Below, piece by piece: positions 33,755 through 42,300 of a stretch of DNA of 64,000 nt (positions are counted from its first letter, which is position 1; every line of letters starts with the position of its first letter). Position numbers and translations under genes: made by a program. The notes below the pieces were generated by a model. That model searched no databases, was not told the origin of the DNA, and worked only from the letters and a program-made list of their open reading frames with translations. Source of the DNA: Bin87 sp965116785 (GTDB taxonomy: Bacteria > Chloroflexota > Dehalococcoidia > Lucifugimonadales > UBA3495); the NCBI GenBank assembly GCA_965116785.1, contig OZ220731.1, positions 2,542,001 to 2,606,000 on the forward strand, given 5' to 3'.

Positions 33755-34672
33755 ATGACTACTCAAACCGCCGCCAAGCCCCACGATTTCGACACCTACT
33801 GGCACGACGTGCTGGTGGAGTTGGCACGGTTTCCCGCCGCGCCGGAGGTGCAGGAACTACCGCTGCGCTCGACCGATTTCGCAACTGCCTACGGGGTGCG
33901 CCTGACCTCTCTGGGACCCTACCGCATTTACGGCTACCTGAGTGTCCCCAATCATGACGGGCCATTCCCGGCGCGCTACCACCTGCCCCGCTACGGCAGC
34001 GTCCAGGATCTTGTCCCCCAGGGGCAGGCCAATGCCCAACGCCGGGAACACGTGACCTTTGCCATCTGCGTGCGCGGGCAGCGGCTGGCGGATCAGCCCT
34101 ATGCCGCAGCCTTCCCCGGCCAACTCACCGACGGCATTGATGACCCGGCTACCTATATATACCGGGGCATCGTCGCCGACTGCGTTCGCGGTCTCCAGTA
34201 CCTGGCAGGCCGGCCCGATGTGGACGCCACGCGCATCGCCGCCATCGGCAACGACCTGGCCCTGACCACGGCGGCGTTGTGTCCGCAGGTCACCCACCTG
34301 GTGACCACGCCGACCCTGCTCTACGCCACCGCCGAGCTTGCTGCGCGCACCAGCGCCTATCCCCTGGAGGAGATCAACGACTACCTGCGATTGCACCCGA
34401 CCCGCCGGGAAGCCGTGCATCGAACGTTGTCCTACTTCGACCTGCGCTGGTTCGGCTCAAGGGTCAGCGCGGCGACGCTGCTAATGGCCGGCGCCGACGG
34501 ATCCGCGCTGGACTCGGCCGCGCAGGAGCCGCTGATCCGAGACATCCGCGGGGAGACCACCATCCACGCGGCGGAACATTCCGGCTACCGGGACGGCCGT
34601 TACAGCGAGGAATGGTTATCACGCCAGTTCGGCATGGCGGAGCCCAGCCTCCCGCCCCACTGGCAGGACTAG
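33755..34672 (+). CDS. Paralog of the esterase without a serine nucleophile
   Basis: This 305-residue protein aligns with the preceding esterase over its length (for example YIYRGIVADCVRGLQYLAGR, EEINDYLRLHPTRREAVHRT, LSYFDLRWFGSR). At the nucleophile elbow the expected G-H-S-Q-G-G is replaced by AAIGNDLALTTAAL: a shortened loop with Asp in the Ser position. The acid and His regions are also altered (ADGSALDS, HSGYRD). It is therefore a pseudoenzyme or has changed chemistry. The ATG at 33755 is chosen because earlier codons overlap the previous gene. Tandem duplication followed by loss of activity is likely. Confidence 0.8.
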   Translation: MTTQTAAKPHDFDTYWHDVLVELARFPAAPEVQELPLRSTDFATAYGVRLTSLGPYRIYGYLSVPNHDGPFPARYHLPRYGSVQDLVPQGQANAQRREHVTFAICVRGQRLADQPYAAAFPGQLTDGIDDPATYIYRGIVADCVRGLQYLAGRPDVDATRIAAIGNDLALTTAALCPQVTHLVTTPTLLYATAELAARTSAYPLEEINDYLRLHPTRREAVHRTLSYFDLRWFGSRVSAATLLMAGADGSALDSAAQEPLIRDIRGETTIHAAEHSGYRDGRYSEEWLSRQFGMAEPSLPPHWQD

Positions 34673-34676
34673 CCGG

Positions 34677-35450
34677 ATGCCCTACGCGAGCCTGCCCGGC
34701 GTCGATCTCTGGTACGAAGACACCGGCGGGGACGGGGTCCCGGTGGTCTTCTGCCACGCGGCCTCCGGCACCTGCGACTGCTGGATCCACCAGTTGCCTG
34801 CGTTCACCCTGGCCGGCTACCGCTGCATCACCTACGACCGGCGCACCTGGGGAAAGTCCCGCAACACCGACGAAGCCCAGCAGCCGGGCTACCAGGACGA
34901 GGACCTGCACGGCCTGGTCGAGTTCCTGGGACTGGACCGGTTCCACATAATCGGCACTGCCGCCGGCGGCATAACCGCCATCGGGTACGCGCTGGCCCAT
35001 CCCGAGCGAGTGCGGAGCCTGGTGTTCGCCAACACCATCGCCGGCATCCAGGACCCGGAGTACCTGGAGGTGCAGGACCGCATCCGCCCGCCAGAGATCC
35101 GCAACCTTCCCGTGGAGCTGTACGAGCTGGGGCCTTCCTACCGAGGGACGGACCCCGAGGGCACGGCCCGCTGGCTGGAGATCGAGCACGCCAGCCGGCC
35201 TTACGGTCGGCTTCCGGCCCAACCGCTGCGGGAGCCCACCACCTACGCCCGGCTGGCCACCATGAGCGTGCCGGCAATGGCGCTGGCCGGCGAGTCCGAC
35301 CTGGTGTCCCCGCCGGCGCTGATGCGGCTACAGGCCGAGCGCATCCCCGGGAGCCGCTTCGTCTCACTGCCGGAGGCGGGCCACGCCGGTTTCTGGGAAC
35401 GTCCGCAGGTGTGGAACGGCCTGGTGCTGGAGTTCATTGGTCAGCACTAG
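34677..35450 (+). CDS. Alpha/beta hydrolase with Ala in the nucleophile position
   Basis: This 257-residue protein has the classical small alpha/beta hydrolase plan: VPVVFCHAASGTCDCW (oxyanion region), CITYDRRTWGKS, acid in LAGESDLVSPP and His in PEAGHAGFWERP. The nucleophile elbow reads FHIIGTAAGGITAIGYAL, so the residue expected to be Ser in G-x-S-x-G-G is Ala (codon GCC). Without it ester hydrolysis by the usual route is not possible. Possible roles are non-covalent catalysis such as decarboxylation or C-C cleavage, or binding only. Four bases separate it from the gene before. It overlaps the convergent next gene by 17 bases. Confidence 0.85.
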   Translation: MPYASLPGVDLWYEDTGGDGVPVVFCHAASGTCDCWIHQLPAFTLAGYRCITYDRRTWGKSRNTDEAQQPGYQDEDLHGLVEFLGLDRFHIIGTAAGGITAIGYALAHPERVRSLVFANTIAGIQDPEYLEVQDRIRPPEIRNLPVELYELGPSYRGTDPEGTARWLEIEHASRPYGRLPAQPLREPTTYARLATMSVPAMALAGESDLVSPPALMRLQAERIPGSRFVSLPEAGHAGFWERPQVWNGLVLEFIGQH

Positions 35451-36198
35451 GCGAGGGCAGTTCCAGCGGCTCGTTGAAATGCGAGAAACGCACTTCGATT
35501 GAGTATTGGTACGCGAATGCCTCTCCCACCGCGGGGAACGAGCCTTCCATCGTGTAAGCGCGCAGTAGCCCGTCTTCGACGCCCACCCGCACGGTAACCG
35601 TCACGGTTCCGGACAGCATCTGGGCGCGCAGGTCTCCCCCACCGCCGGCTGGAACATCATCGCCCCAGGCTTCCCGCACCTGCCGGGCCGTATCCATCTT
35701 GCCGGTAATCTTGTTGACGCGCACACCCTGAAAAACCTCCTCGCCTTCTTGCGAAACGTCGGTCAGGCTGTCCAAAATCTGAAAATGATCCTTGGGGTTG
35801 GGGAAGTTTGTGGTTTCCGGCCCGGGGAGTGGGTTCGCCCATTCTTCCCACGGGCCGGCGTCGCTTTCCCGGTGATACTCCCCGCCACCCAGCAGCAGCG
35901 TCTCACTGTATCTCCCGTTTTCCGTTGCCTTGACGTACATTCCCTCATTGACTACCACGACCACCTCGATGTTCATCTCCTGGTGCTCCGGCCCGCCCTC
36001 GACATGAACCGTGAATCGGGCGTCAGTCGTGAATTTGTACGTTGACACGACCGCGGTTTTAGTCCGTACCTGATGCAGTATTTCCTCTGCCGAGAAGGGG
36101 TTGGGCGACGGCGCGAACAGCAACCACCCGGCCACTGCAACAGCCGCAAGGCCAATCACAGCGACGGCCGATACCAATACCTTCCAGCGGGTCAACAT
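35434..36198 (-). CDS. Secreted or membrane-anchored LppX/LolA-like protein
   Basis: The 254-residue form from the ATG at 36196-36198 has an N-terminal membrane anchor or signal (VLVSAVAVIGLAAVAVAGWL) and no lipobox Cys. The rest is a beta-rich domain (YKFTTDARFTVHVEGG, MYVKATENGRYSETLLL, FQGVRVNKITGKMD, RAYTMEGSFPAVGEAFAYQY). This pattern fits half-barrel proteins of the LolA/LppX fold that bind lipids, common in Chloroflexota; the assignment is by overall look. Start is uncertain: an ATG ten codons earlier exists and neither has a strong ribosome binding site. It converges with the hydrolase operon. Confidence 0.6.
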   Translation of the reverse strand: MLTRWKVLVSAVAVIGLAAVAVAGWLLFAPSPNPFSAEEILHQVRTKTAVVSTYKFTTDARFTVHVEGGPEHQEMNIEVVVVVNEGMYVKATENGRYSETLLLGGGEYHRESDAGPWEEWANPLPGPETTNFPNPKDHFQILDSLTDVSQEGEEVFQGVRVNKITGKMDTARQVREAWGDDVPAGGGGDLRAQMLSGTVTVTVRVGVEDGLLRAYTMEGSFPAVGEAFAYQYSIEVRFSHFNEPLELPSPSADQ

Positions 36199-36226
36199 GG
36201 TCCGTTCCCGCTCAAGCCTATCGCAC

Positions 36227-36342
36227 ATCGTCAGAATCAGGATTTACGGGATTTTATGATTGGGCACGACTGGGAGATCTCTATCTCGGAACGGTTCCAA
36301 TTCCGGTAATCCCTAAATCTTGAAAATCCTGATTCTGACGAT
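36227..36342. repeat. Inverted repeat with AATCAGGATTT arms
   Basis: The left arm ATCGTCAGAATCAGGATTT (36227-36245) pairs with AAATCCTGATTCTGACGAT (36324-36342); a further GGGATTTTA/TAATCCC match extends inside. Arms of this composition are typical of a dispersed intergenic repeat family in many bacterial genomes. It occupies the gap between two divergent genes and could form a long hairpin. Confidence 0.65.
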
Positions 36343-36494
36343 CCCCCGCCGCAAACCGGGTACACATGAGGCTACGGCAGTTTAATTTGTCCGTTGCGCG
36401 GTTTGTAGTGTAGATTGTCTGGCGGCGGTACGTAGCAGCGCCGCTAAAATCGCCGTCGAGCACATCGAATAATTGCAGTCGTGGAGGGACACCC

Positions 36495-37658
36495 ATGGCG
36501 GACGCACCCCTGTTCCCCGTTACCGTGGTTGGAAGCTGGCCCCGGTCCACCGAGTTGATCCGCGCCCTGCGCCGCAAGGAAGCGGGCGAGATCACCTATG
36601 ATGAATTCAGTGCGTTGGCCGACGACGAGGTCCTGGCCTGCATTCGCGCCCAGGAAGAGGCCGGCGTCGACATCATCAGCGACGGCGAGCAGCGGCGGGA
36701 CAACTTCTACTCCTTCGCCGTGGACAAGCTCACCGGCATGCAGCTGATGAAGGTGTCGGAACTGCTGGACTATTCCAGTGACCGCGCCCGCATGGAGGAG
36801 GTGCTCCGCGCTCTCGACGTCCCCTCCTTCGCCATCAAGAGCCCTATCGTGATCGACAAAATCGGCAAGCGCCACGGGCTGGCGCTGGACGAATTGGCCT
36901 ACATGCGCGAACACACCGACCGGCAGATCATGGTTCCAATCCCAGGACCCTACATGCTCACTCGTTCCGGCTGGTTCGAGGGCCTGTCCGACAAGGCGTA
37001 TCCCACTCCCGACGACCTGGCCCGGGACGTGGTCGAGATCCTGCGCGAGGAGATCATCGCCCTGCGCGACCACGGCTGCGACTTCGTGCAGATGGACGAA
37101 CCCACGCTCTCCCAGGTGGTGTTCGGCGAAGAGACCACCGAGACTTTCATGTGCGCCGCCCTGCCCAACCGCCGCGACCCCACCGACGAGCTGGAGATGG
37201 CGGTGCGGCTGATGAACGAGACCCTGGAGGGCATCGACGGCATCAAGACGGGTGTCCACGTCTGTCGGGGCAACTGGAGCCGCAAGGAAGAGGTGCTGCT
37301 CCAGGGGAACTACGGCCCCATGCTGCCCTACCTGACTCAGATGAACATCGACCGGCTGGTGCTGGAATGCGCCACACCCCGCGCCGGCGAGATGGCAGTG
37401 TTCCAGGAATACGCCAACGAGAAGGAAATCGGCTTCGGCGTGGTCAACCCGCGCACCGACGAAATCGAGCCGCCCGACCAGATTATCAGCCGGGTCAAGG
37501 AGCTCCTGCAGTACTTCGACCCCGACAAGATCTACCTGAACCCCGACTGCGGCTTCGGCACCTTCGCCGAGCGCAACGTCAACACCCACGAGATGGCCGC
37601 CAGGAAGATGCAGGCGATCACCGACGCCGCAGAGATCCTGCGCGCGGAGTATGCATAG
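36495..37658 (+). CDS. MetE C-terminal-like methyltransferase (cobalamin-independent methionine synthase family)
   Basis: The 387-residue TIM-barrel protein corresponds to the C-terminal catalytic half of MetE: FPVTVVGSWPRSTELI, GVDIISDGEQRRDNFYSF, MVPIPGPYMLTRSGW, FVQMDEPTLSQ. The zinc ligands are visible as His-x-Cys in TGVHVCRGN, Glu...Cys in LVLECATPRAGE and Cys in YLNPDCGFGTF. Stand-alone short forms use donors other than the polyglutamyl folate of full-length MetE, or act in demethylation of small methyl compounds. The donor is unknown here. Start ATG has GGAGGG six bases upstream. A following small ORF and OsmC gene may be cotranscribed. Confidence 0.87.
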   Translation: MADAPLFPVTVVGSWPRSTELIRALRRKEAGEITYDEFSALADDEVLACIRAQEEAGVDIISDGEQRRDNFYSFAVDKLTGMQLMKVSELLDYSSDRARMEEVLRALDVPSFAIKSPIVIDKIGKRHGLALDELAYMREHTDRQIMVPIPGPYMLTRSGWFEGLSDKAYPTPDDLARDVVEILREEIIALRDHGCDFVQMDEPTLSQVVFGEETTETFMCAALPNRRDPTDELEMAVRLMNETLEGIDGIKTGVHVCRGNWSRKEEVLLQGNYGPMLPYLTQMNIDRLVLECATPRAGEMAVFQEYANEKEIGFGVVNPRTDEIEPPDQIISRVKELLQYFDPDKIYLNPDCGFGTFAERNVNTHEMAARKMQAITDAAEILRAEYA

Positions 37659-37708
37659 CCGGGCGTCGCCGCGTGAGGCTGCATCAGGGATGTCGGTTTA
37701 GGTTCACG

Positions 37709-37897
37709 ATGCGCGTCAAATGCCCTACTTGCGGCAACCACCTGAAACGGCGGAACTCCACCCGTCATCTTTTCGACTGTGCAGAGCGAAATCGTTGCCG
37801 TGTGTGCCCCCCGGATGATGAGGACTGTCCACGAAGTTGGTACACCCGTGTGAGCAACATGTACCGTGCCCACCCGGAGTTTGCAGACTGTGGGTGA
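37709..37897 (+). CDS. Small C2HC zinc-finger-like protein
   Basis: A 62-residue frame begins MRVKCPTCGNHLKRRNSTRH and contains Cys-x2-Cys-x11-His-x3-Cys, then CRVCPPDDEDC. Seven Cys in 62 residues with that spacing is what a zinc finger looks like and is unlikely by chance. A weak AGG lies six bases before the ATG. It fills most of the gap between the MetE-like and OsmC genes on the same strand. Function unknown; a nucleic-acid- or protein-binding role is a guess. Confidence 0.5.
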   Translation: MRVKCPTCGNHLKRRNSTRHLFDCAERNRCRVCPPDDEDCPRSWYTRVSNMYRAHPEFADCG

Positions 37898-37955
37898 CGA
37901 GGCTGCGGCATTGGATAAAATTGCACGCGACGCCCAAAACAAACAGGAGTAGATC

Positions 37956-38495
37956 ATGACGCAAGCACAGGAAGGAAATCTCAACGGTCTGCCCCGGGAG
38001 AAACTGGCTGAGGTACTGGACTCGTTCAAGGATCCGGAAGTTTTCAACGCGGTAACCGGTCCGTGGAAGTCCCGCGTGGTCTGGCAGGACGGCATGCGCG
38101 CCCGGGCTTACATGCGCAACCACCAGGTGGACATGGACGAGCCCGGTGACCTCACCGCCACCGACGTTGCCGCCAGCGCTCACGAGCAACTACTCTCCGC
38201 CATCGGAAGCTGCATGACCGTCGGTTTCGTGGTCAACGCCACCAAGCAGGGCGTTCGCGTTCACGACCTGGAAGTCGCGGTGGAGGGTTACTTCGACAAC
38301 ATCCGCAAGTGGGCGGGGGTCGAAGACGAGGGCAATCCCGGCTACGGTCAGATTTCGGCCAAGTGCTTCGTGCGCGCCGACGCCGACGAGGACACGCTGC
38401 GGGAGATCTGGCGACTGGCCGTAGAGGGCTCGCCTGTTACCCAGTCGGTGGCCAACCGGACATCGGTGGAAACCGACTTCGAAGCGGTGGGTTGA
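37956..38495 (+). CDS. OsmC-family protein
   Basis: The 179-residue protein has the OsmC/Ohr fold marks: HQVDMDEPGDLTATDVAASA, then HEQLLSAIGSCMTVGFVVNA with the first redox Cys, and VHDLEVAVEGYFDN. The second Cys of the peroxidatic pair, normally in a CPVT/S block, is Ser here (GSPVTQSVANRT). It resembles the YhfA-like branch rather than organic hydroperoxide reductase. So peroxide reduction by the usual disulfide route is doubtful. Ribosome binding site AGGAG present. Its TGA overlaps the next start (TGATG), so it is coupled to the rhodanese gene. Confidence 0.86.
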   Translation: MTQAQEGNLNGLPREKLAEVLDSFKDPEVFNAVTGPWKSRVVWQDGMRARAYMRNHQVDMDEPGDLTATDVAASAHEQLLSAIGSCMTVGFVVNATKQGVRVHDLEVAVEGYFDNIRKWAGVEDEGNPGYGQISAKCFVRADADEDTLREIWRLAVEGSPVTQSVANRTSVETDFEAVG

Positions 38496-39268
38496 TGGCG
38501 ACATTCGTATCGCCCGATTGGGTCGCCGAGCGCATCGGTCAGCCGGGATACCTGATAATTGATCCCCGGTCGGCGATGCGCTACCTCATGGGTCACCTGC
38601 GCGGCGCCGTCAGCGTCCCCTACAAGAAGCTGCAGGCGCCCGACGGACGCCTCGGCGCGCCCGAGCAACTGGCCGCCGCCTTTGGCGACGTCGGCCTCGG
38701 AGACGACGTCACGCCCATCCTCTACGATCATCAGGACGGGCGCAACGCGGCCATGGCGGCCTGGGTGCTGGAGTACCTGGGCCGGACCGACGTCCACATC
38801 ATGAACCTGCGCTACGAGGTGTGGAAAGATGAAGGACGGGAGGTCCTGTACCGACCCGTACCCGCCAGCGGGGCCAACTTCATAGTCAGGCTAAATCCTG
38901 ACATACGAGCGACAACGGATGACGTGGCGAACTCCGGGTCCACAACGCTGCTGGACGCCCGCTCTCCCGAGGAATACCGGGGCGAGTTCGAGATGGACCA
39001 CCGCCCCGGGCGCATTCCCGGTGCCGTCAGCCTGCCCCACAGCGAGATGGTCGGGTCGGACAGCAGGTTGCTGGCTGACCACGACGCGCTGCGCGCGCGC
39101 CTGGAGACGGCCGGCATCACCGAGGACGAACCGGTGATCGCGTATTGCCGCAGCGGAATTCGCGCCTCGATCACCTGGTTGGCATTGACGCAGCTGGGAT
39201 ATCATGTAACATTGTATGACGGTTCTTACGCCGAATGGATGGATAGCGACCAGCCGGTAGAAGTCTGA
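38495..39268 (+). CDS. Two-domain rhodanese sulfurtransferase
   Basis: The 257-residue protein has two rhodanese domains, the plan of thiosulfate/3-mercaptopyruvate sulfurtransferases. In domain 1 the active-site loop reads YDHQDGRNAAMAAW, without a Cys. Domain 2 has TLLDARSPEEYRGE and the catalytic loop AYCRSGIRASITW, in which Cys carries the persulfide. The CRSGIR loop with Arg favours thiosulfate over mercaptopyruvate. It starts inside the stop of the OsmC gene, which suggests joint handling of reactive sulfur species. Longer frames starting upstream are rejected because of this junction. Confidence 0.9.
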   Translation: MATFVSPDWVAERIGQPGYLIIDPRSAMRYLMGHLRGAVSVPYKKLQAPDGRLGAPEQLAAAFGDVGLGDDVTPILYDHQDGRNAAMAAWVLEYLGRTDVHIMNLRYEVWKDEGREVLYRPVPASGANFIVRLNPDIRATTDDVANSGSTTLLDARSPEEYRGEFEMDHRPGRIPGAVSLPHSEMVGSDSRLLADHDALRARLETAGITEDEPVIAYCRSGIRASITWLALTQLGYHVTLYDGSYAEWMDSDQPVEV

Positions 39269-39917
39269 CATCACGCATGCTGCGTGGCCGATAAGTTGCC
39301 ATGCGGCCAAGCGCGTCACGCATTGTTATGTGACGCAGGTAACCACTCTTCCGGGGGATAACCGGACCCACTTCATAAAGCGGCATTTGCACGTGCCCCG
39401 CTCGCTGAGCGCCGTCTGGCCGGGACACACCGGGCAGACAGGCCCATTCGCGAGCAACTGCGCGTTGAGTGTCTAACCAGGTCGACATAACAGAAACGTT
39501 CGCTCGTTTAGTTTCTCGCACCATCCCCTACAATCGCTTCGGCGCGGCCTGTCGTGTCGTGCGGTCCGGACACGCCTCGCTGGCATGTTGTATCCGAGCC
39601 CGTCCCTTTCGTCTGTACGTTCTCCATCCACCCCGCAGACAATCCGTTTTGACAGTCGCCTTCACTCAGGGCACACCGCAGAACCCTGGACACCGACTTT
39701 GAGCAGGCTCTCTGATGTTCGCGTGTGCTGACAAATGCCCGGGCGGTGGAGGCAAACCATTTCCAAAGTTGCCTCCAATAAGGTTATGTCCACCAGGGCT
39801 TGCGCGTTACAATTGCCGTCGCGCCCGCATAACTGGGCGTCAAACACGCTTGCATTACGGAAACCCGCCGCAAATGTCGTACACGACTGACTTCGCACGA
39901 TCAGTGGAGGTGCACTG
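39269..39917. other. Intergenic region with one inverted repeat
   Basis: About 650 bases with no supported gene. A 7-bp inverted repeat GCGTCAC-N10-GTGACGC at 39313-39336 may be an operator or stem. The only frames are short and shadow-like. The promoter of the surface-protein gene at 39918 should lie at the right end but no clear box was found. Confidence 0.4.
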
Positions 39918-41276
39918 ATGGGTAGTCGGTCTCATTTGGCTGTTCGCGTGGCGGTGCTGGTGGCCGCCATCGGCGCGGTGTCGTTGGTTTTTGGATCGAT
40001 TGTGGGGATGGCGCCTAACGCGGCTCTCGCTCAGTTGTACACAGATCACGGCGGACAAAAATGTCCGGTAGGGTACTGGGCGGGGCATTCCCACGAAAAC
40101 AAGAGACAATTCTGGGGCAGAACCGATTGCCTCGATCGCGAAACGATTCTTGGTTTGGAGGATAGAGACGACCGCCTGTGGACCGACGAAATAACGCATC
40201 CGCATCATCATGGCACTGACCTCAATGGCGACAAACATGACGATCTTAAAGACGAAGAGTACCTGAAATCCGACGGTTGCCACCCCGCGCACCGCAGAGT
40301 GCACGCAGGCAGTTACAGCGTCCTCATTTGCCCCATCACTGAAACTAGCGGAACTGAAGGTGGTGGTCACCGTGGCAACGGCGGCGATCAGCCCGATCAA
40401 CCCACCCAGGAGCCTACTCCGGAACCCACCCAGGAGCCTACTCCGGAACCCACCCAGGAGCCTACTCCGGAACCCACCCAGGAGCCTACTCCGGAACCCA
40501 CCCAGGAGCCTACTCCGGAACCCATCCAGGAACCCACTCCGGAGCCCATCCAGGAACCCACTCCGGAGCCCATCCAGGAACCCACTCCGGAGCCCATCCA
40601 GGAACCCACTCCGGAGCCCATCCAGGAACCCACTCCGGAGCCCATCCAGGAACCCACTCCGGAGCCCATCCAGCCTCCACCACCTGTGATCGTCCCGCCG
40701 ACACCGGAAGACGACGATGATGACGACCCGCCGCCGGTGGTGAGGGATCCGACGGAGCCACCCAAGCCCACCGCGATTCCGACCGTGGCGCCGACACTCG
40801 TACCAACCCCGGTACCTACCGCAGTGCCAACCGTGGCGCCGACGGTCGCGCCGGTCCCTACACAGGAGCCTACCTCCAAGCCAGAGCCCACCGCCATTCC
40901 GGAACCGGAGCCCACGGCCACACCTGAGTCTGAGCCCACTGCAACCCCCACACCTACCCCGACCCCGACCCCGACGCACACGCCCACACCGGTACCCACC
41001 AACACGCCCACCCCGACTCCGGAGCCCACGGAAACTCCAACACCGACCCCGTTGCCGACCCCCACGCCGGTGCCGACGCCCACGCTGGTGATCGAGTCGG
41101 GCGTCGCAATGCCACCCACACCGGAGGCGGAAACCGTGCCGGAGCGCGTCCGAAGCACGCTGGTGGGCGCCGCCAACACCCTGCGGGACCGCAACACGCT
41201 GATCATCCTGCTGATCATCATCGGCATCCTGATCCTGGGCATCTTCATCTACCTGATCCTGCGCAGAAGGCAGTAG
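39918..41276 (+). CDS. Surface protein with Pro-Thr-Glu repeats and C-terminal anchor
   Basis: This 452-residue protein has a signal peptide (AVLVAAIGAVSLVFGSIVG, cleavage after NAALA) and a 100-residue Cys/His-rich head (KCPVGYWAGHSHENKR, ITHPHHHGTDLNGDKHDD, DGCHPAHRR). Then follow eleven 8-residue repeats, PTQEPTPE and PIQEPTPE, more Pro/Thr-rich stalk, and a C-terminal membrane helix (LIILLIIIGILILGIFIYLI) with RRR at the inside. It is built like a cell-surface stalk protein. The head may bind metal; DLNGDKHDD resembles an EF-hand-like calcium loop. Start ATG with GGAGGTGC upstream. No family recognised for the head. Confidence 0.8.
   Translation: MGSRSHLAVRVAVLVAAIGAVSLVFGSIVGMAPNAALAQLYTDHGGQKCPVGYWAGHSHENKRQFWGRTDCLDRETILGLEDRDDRLWTDEITHPHHHGTDLNGDKHDDLKDEEYLKSDGCHPAHRRVHAGSYSVLICPITETSGTEGGGHRGNGGDQPDQPTQEPTPEPTQEPTPEPTQEPTPEPTQEPTPEPTQEPTPEPIQEPTPEPIQEPTPEPIQEPTPEPIQEPTPEPIQEPTPEPIQEPTPEPIQPPPPVIVPPTPEDDDDDDPPPVVRDPTEPPKPTAIPTVAPTLVPTPVPTAVPTVAPTVAPVPTQEPTSKPEPTAIPEPEPTATPESEPTATPTPTPTPTPTHTPTPVPTNTPTPTPEPTETPTPTPLPTPTPVPTPTLVIESGVAMPPTPEAETVPERVRSTLVGAANTLRDRNTLIILLIIIGILILGIFIYLILRRRQ
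40401..40664 (+). repeat. 24-bp in-frame tandem repeats
   Basis: Eleven 24-base units encode the stalk repeats. The first five are the variant with ACCCAGGAGCCTACTCCGGA; the last six are a second variant with ATCCAGGAACCCACTCCGGA. The sharp switch indicates two separate expansions. This is not a CRISPR array: there are no spacers. Confidence 0.85.
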
Positions 41277-41451
41277 TCCCTGGTTTCGACAGGAGTTCCC
41301 TGGCTCATTGCGTCCCGGTGCTGGGTCGCATAGCGGGTTGAGGGCCGCGATCCGGCCGAAGCTGACGTGGGGCCACATTGCGCCGGCGCTCGCGGCGTGG
41401 CAATCTCATCCCATCCAATCCATACCGCTGTGAACTACCAAGGAGATAGAC

Positions 41452-42300
41452 ATGCCACCGAACCTGGTGCCCTACCTGCTTTACGAACCCGAGGAATCGG
41501 GGATCCTCTGGATCAAGTTCAACCGTCCGGAGCGAATGAACGCGCTCATCGGCTCATCCGAGGAAAACGGCACCGTCGCCAAGGTGGGCGAGTACATGCG
41601 CGCCGGCGACGACGACCCCAACGTGCGGGTGATGGTCCTCACCGGAGTGGGTCGCGGCTTCTGCTCCGGCGCGGACATGCGGCGGGACAACACGCCGGAC
41701 GTTACCGGCGAAAACTTCGTGGGCAACCGGGGAACCTTCGAGGGGCCCGACGCCGCGCGGGAGCACTTCTACCACGGCTTTACCAAGCTGCACCGCGATA
41801 TATCCCAGGTGCGCAAGCCCACCATCGCCATGATCAACGGGCCGGCCGTCGGGTCCGGCATGGACATGGCGCTGCACTGCGACATCCGTCTGGGCTGCGA
41901 GAACACGCGCTTCATCGGCTACCAGCAATTGGGCCAGATCATCGAGAACGGGGGCAGCTACTACCTGCCCAGGATGGTAGGCCTGGGCCGCGCGCTGGAG
42001 TTCGCCTACACCGGGCACCTGGACGCCCAACGCGCCTACGAGTGGGGCATGCTGAACTACCTGGTACCCTCCGAAGACCTGGAGCAGACCACCCGCGACC
42101 TGTGCGACCGCATCATCCGCACGCCGCCCATGGTGCAGTGGATCAGCAAGCGCATCATGCGCGCGGCCCTGGACAGCACGCTGGAAACCACGATGACGCT
42201 GACGTCGAACGCCGGCGGCATCCTCAGCGGCTCCGAGGACGCGCGGGAAGCCCGGCAGGCGTTCCTCGAAAAGCGCGCTCCAGAGTTTAAGGGGCGGTAG
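41452..42300 (+). CDS. Enoyl-CoA hydratase/isomerase (crotonase) family protein
   Basis: The 282-residue protein has the crotonase fold: ILWIKFNRPERMNALIG, oxyanion-hole segment GVGRGFCSGADMRRD, second oxyanion element KPTIAMINGPAVGSGMDMAL and the LPRMVGLGRALEFAYTGHLD helix. The residue before NGG in QIIENGGSYYL is Glu, where hydratases often carry a catalytic acid. The specific substrate cannot be told. AAGGAG stands seven bases before the ATG. It is transcribed alone in front of a long non-coding gap. Confidence 0.87.
   Translation: MPPNLVPYLLYEPEESGILWIKFNRPERMNALIGSSEENGTVAKVGEYMRAGDDDPNVRVMVLTGVGRGFCSGADMRRDNTPDVTGENFVGNRGTFEGPDAAREHFYHGFTKLHRDISQVRKPTIAMINGPAVGSGMDMALHCDIRLGCENTRFIGYQQLGQIIENGGSYYLPRMVGLGRALEFAYTGHLDAQRAYEWGMLNYLVPSEDLEQTTRDLCDRIIRTPPMVQWISKRIMRAALDSTLETTMTLTSNAGGILSGSEDAREARQAFLEKRAPEFKGR

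Noticed and set aside
39313..39336. Rho-independent terminator at GCGTCAC-N10-GTGACGC
   Set aside because: The stem is short, the loop long and no T-run follows; listed as a possible operator only.
40401..40664. Possible CRISPR array
   Set aside because: The 24-base units are directly joined without spacers and are in frame with a surface protein.
39855..41378. Reverse-strand 507-residue frame with Arg/Gly-rich repeats
   Set aside because: It is the antisense of the Pro-Thr stalk gene; the repeats are the complement of the 24-bp units.
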